Below, piece after piece: positions 5,846 to 6,273 of a stretch of DNA of 6,273 nt; position 1 is the stretch's first letter, and each line of letters opens with the position of its first letter. The notes beneath the pieces are model-generated. The model was not told where the DNA came from. It saw only the letters and a list, made by a program, of their open reading frames with translations, and did no database searches. Source of the stretch: an uncultured Oscillospiraceae bacterium (GTDB lineage Bacteria > Bacillota > Clostridia > Oscillospirales > Ruminococcaceae). The DNA lies in contig USLH01000132.1 in the NCBI GenBank assembly GCA_900555435.1, positions 1-6,273 on the forward strand, in the 5' to 3' direction. Made by a program: the position numbers and the translations under genes.

Positions 5846-5861
5846 CTTTCTAACAGAAAGG
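5846..5861 (+). promoter_or_regulatory. Short hairpin that includes the ribosome binding site of the U32 gene
   Basis: CTTTCT (5846-5851) is exactly complementary to AGAAAG (5855-5860) across a three-base loop. The second arm is the Shine-Dalgarno AGAAAGG, ten bases before the ATG at 5872. Folding would hide the site, so translation of the next gene could be dampened. Six A/T-rich pairs with a triloop are only marginally stable, and there is no sign of a ligand-binding domain. It may be chance. Confidence 0.3.
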
Positions 5862-5871
5862 TTTTCACTTT

Positions 5872-6273
5872 ATGATACACTTACAGAAAGGGCCGGAGGT
5901 CCTTGCTCCCGCCGGGGATCTGGAACGGCTGCAGGCTGCGGTGCGCTACGGTGCCGACGCAGTTTATCTGGGCTCCACCGAGTTCGGGATGCGGGCTTCC
6001 GCCGCCAGCTTCGGGGAGGAGGAGCTCCCGCAGGCGGTGGCTCTTGCCCATGGAGCCGGGGTGAAGGTCTACCTGACCTGCAACACCCTGCCCAGAAACA
6101 GCGAGATCGACCGGATGGGGGAGTTCCTCCGCTGGGCCGGGAGCTGCGGAGTGGACGCTTTTATCGTCACCGATCTGGGGGTGCTCTCTTTGCTTCGGGA
6201 GGTTCTTCCCGAGGCGGAGATCCACATCTCCACACAGGCGGGGGTCGTCAATTGGCGGACGGCGGCGGAATTT
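5872..6273 (+). CDS. Peptidase U32 family protein, N-terminal part (cut by window end)
   Basis: 134 codons are open to the last base of the window with no stop. The start (EVLAPAGD at 9-16, RYGADAVYLG at 25-34) and ISTQAGVVNW at 119-128 are characteristic of the U32 family. Members include YrrN/YrrO in Bacillus and RlhA and TrhO/TrhP relatives in E. coli, several of which act in hydroxylation of 23S rRNA or tRNA and not in proteolysis. The family has an N-terminal TIM-barrel-like fold and, further on, conserved cysteines for an iron-sulfur cluster; those lie beyond the window. In many Firmicutes U32 genes lie close downstream of mltG, often with an O-methyltransferase gene between. Here U32 follows mltG directly after 37 bases. 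The ATG at 5872 is preceded by AAAGG at 5857-5861. Full length would be about 400-800 residues, so the subtype cannot be decided. Confidence 0.88.
   Translation, partial: MIHLQKGPEVLAPAGDLERLQAAVRYGADAVYLGSTEFGMRASAASFGEEELPQAVALAHGAGVKVYLTCNTLPRNSEIDRMGEFLRWAGSCGVDAFIVTDLGVLSLLREVLPEAEIHISTQAGVVNWRTAAEF

Noticed and set aside
5839..5876. Promoter with TTTACA and TATGAT before the U32 gene
   Set aside because: The two boxes are 26 bases apart and the second overlaps the start codon.

Overview
This window comes from a low-to-moderate GC anaerobic Firmicute, most likely a gut Clostridia of the Oscillospiraceae/Ruminococcaceae type. The evidence is the family signatures (a DUF2156 protein, a free-standing FakA-like domain, an MltG with a long charged cytoplasmic tail, U32 peptidase), strong AGGAGG-type ribosome binding sites and dense co-directional packing. 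All genes are on the + strand. The taxonomic call is inference from protein style; no RNA gene or marker is present.

Layout: positions 1-610 hold a chimeric ORF. Its first ~23 codons and its Shine-Dalgarno are those of ribosomal protein L3 (rplC). The remainder is a conserved protein family seen in gut Firmicutes and their phages, possibly ThyX-like. Positions 616-1298 are a thymidylate kinase gene (tmk) broken by an apparent 14-bp out-of-frame insertion. Positions 1310-2191 and 2205-3014 encode a DUF2156 (lysyltransferase-like GNAT fold) protein and an Eis-like GNAT acetyltransferase. A 78-bp A-rich gap (3015-3092) is the only gap longer than about 45 bp and may hold a promoter or operator. 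It is followed by a tight run: a small stand-alone FakA/YloV middle-domain protein (3093-3344), a DJ-1/PfpI protein (3360-3902), 5-formyltetrahydrofolate cyclo-ligase (3890-4561), MltG endolytic transglycosylase (4548-5834) and the start of a U32 peptidase-family gene (5872 to the window end). There is no stretch of more than 300 bases without a gene.

The functional themes are dTMP metabolism (tmk, perhaps the upstream gene), folate salvage or repair (cyclo-ligase, DJ-1), acyl/aminoacyl transfer (DUF2156, GNAT) and envelope growth (MltG). Most of this is ordinary housekeeping. What deserves attention is the rplC-derived head on the first gene, the lesion in tmk, and the probable stop-codon loss that makes the cyclo-ligase run into mltG. 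Together these suggest either a real rearranged and decaying locus or a draft assembly with errors. I do not see a new defence or mobile system here.
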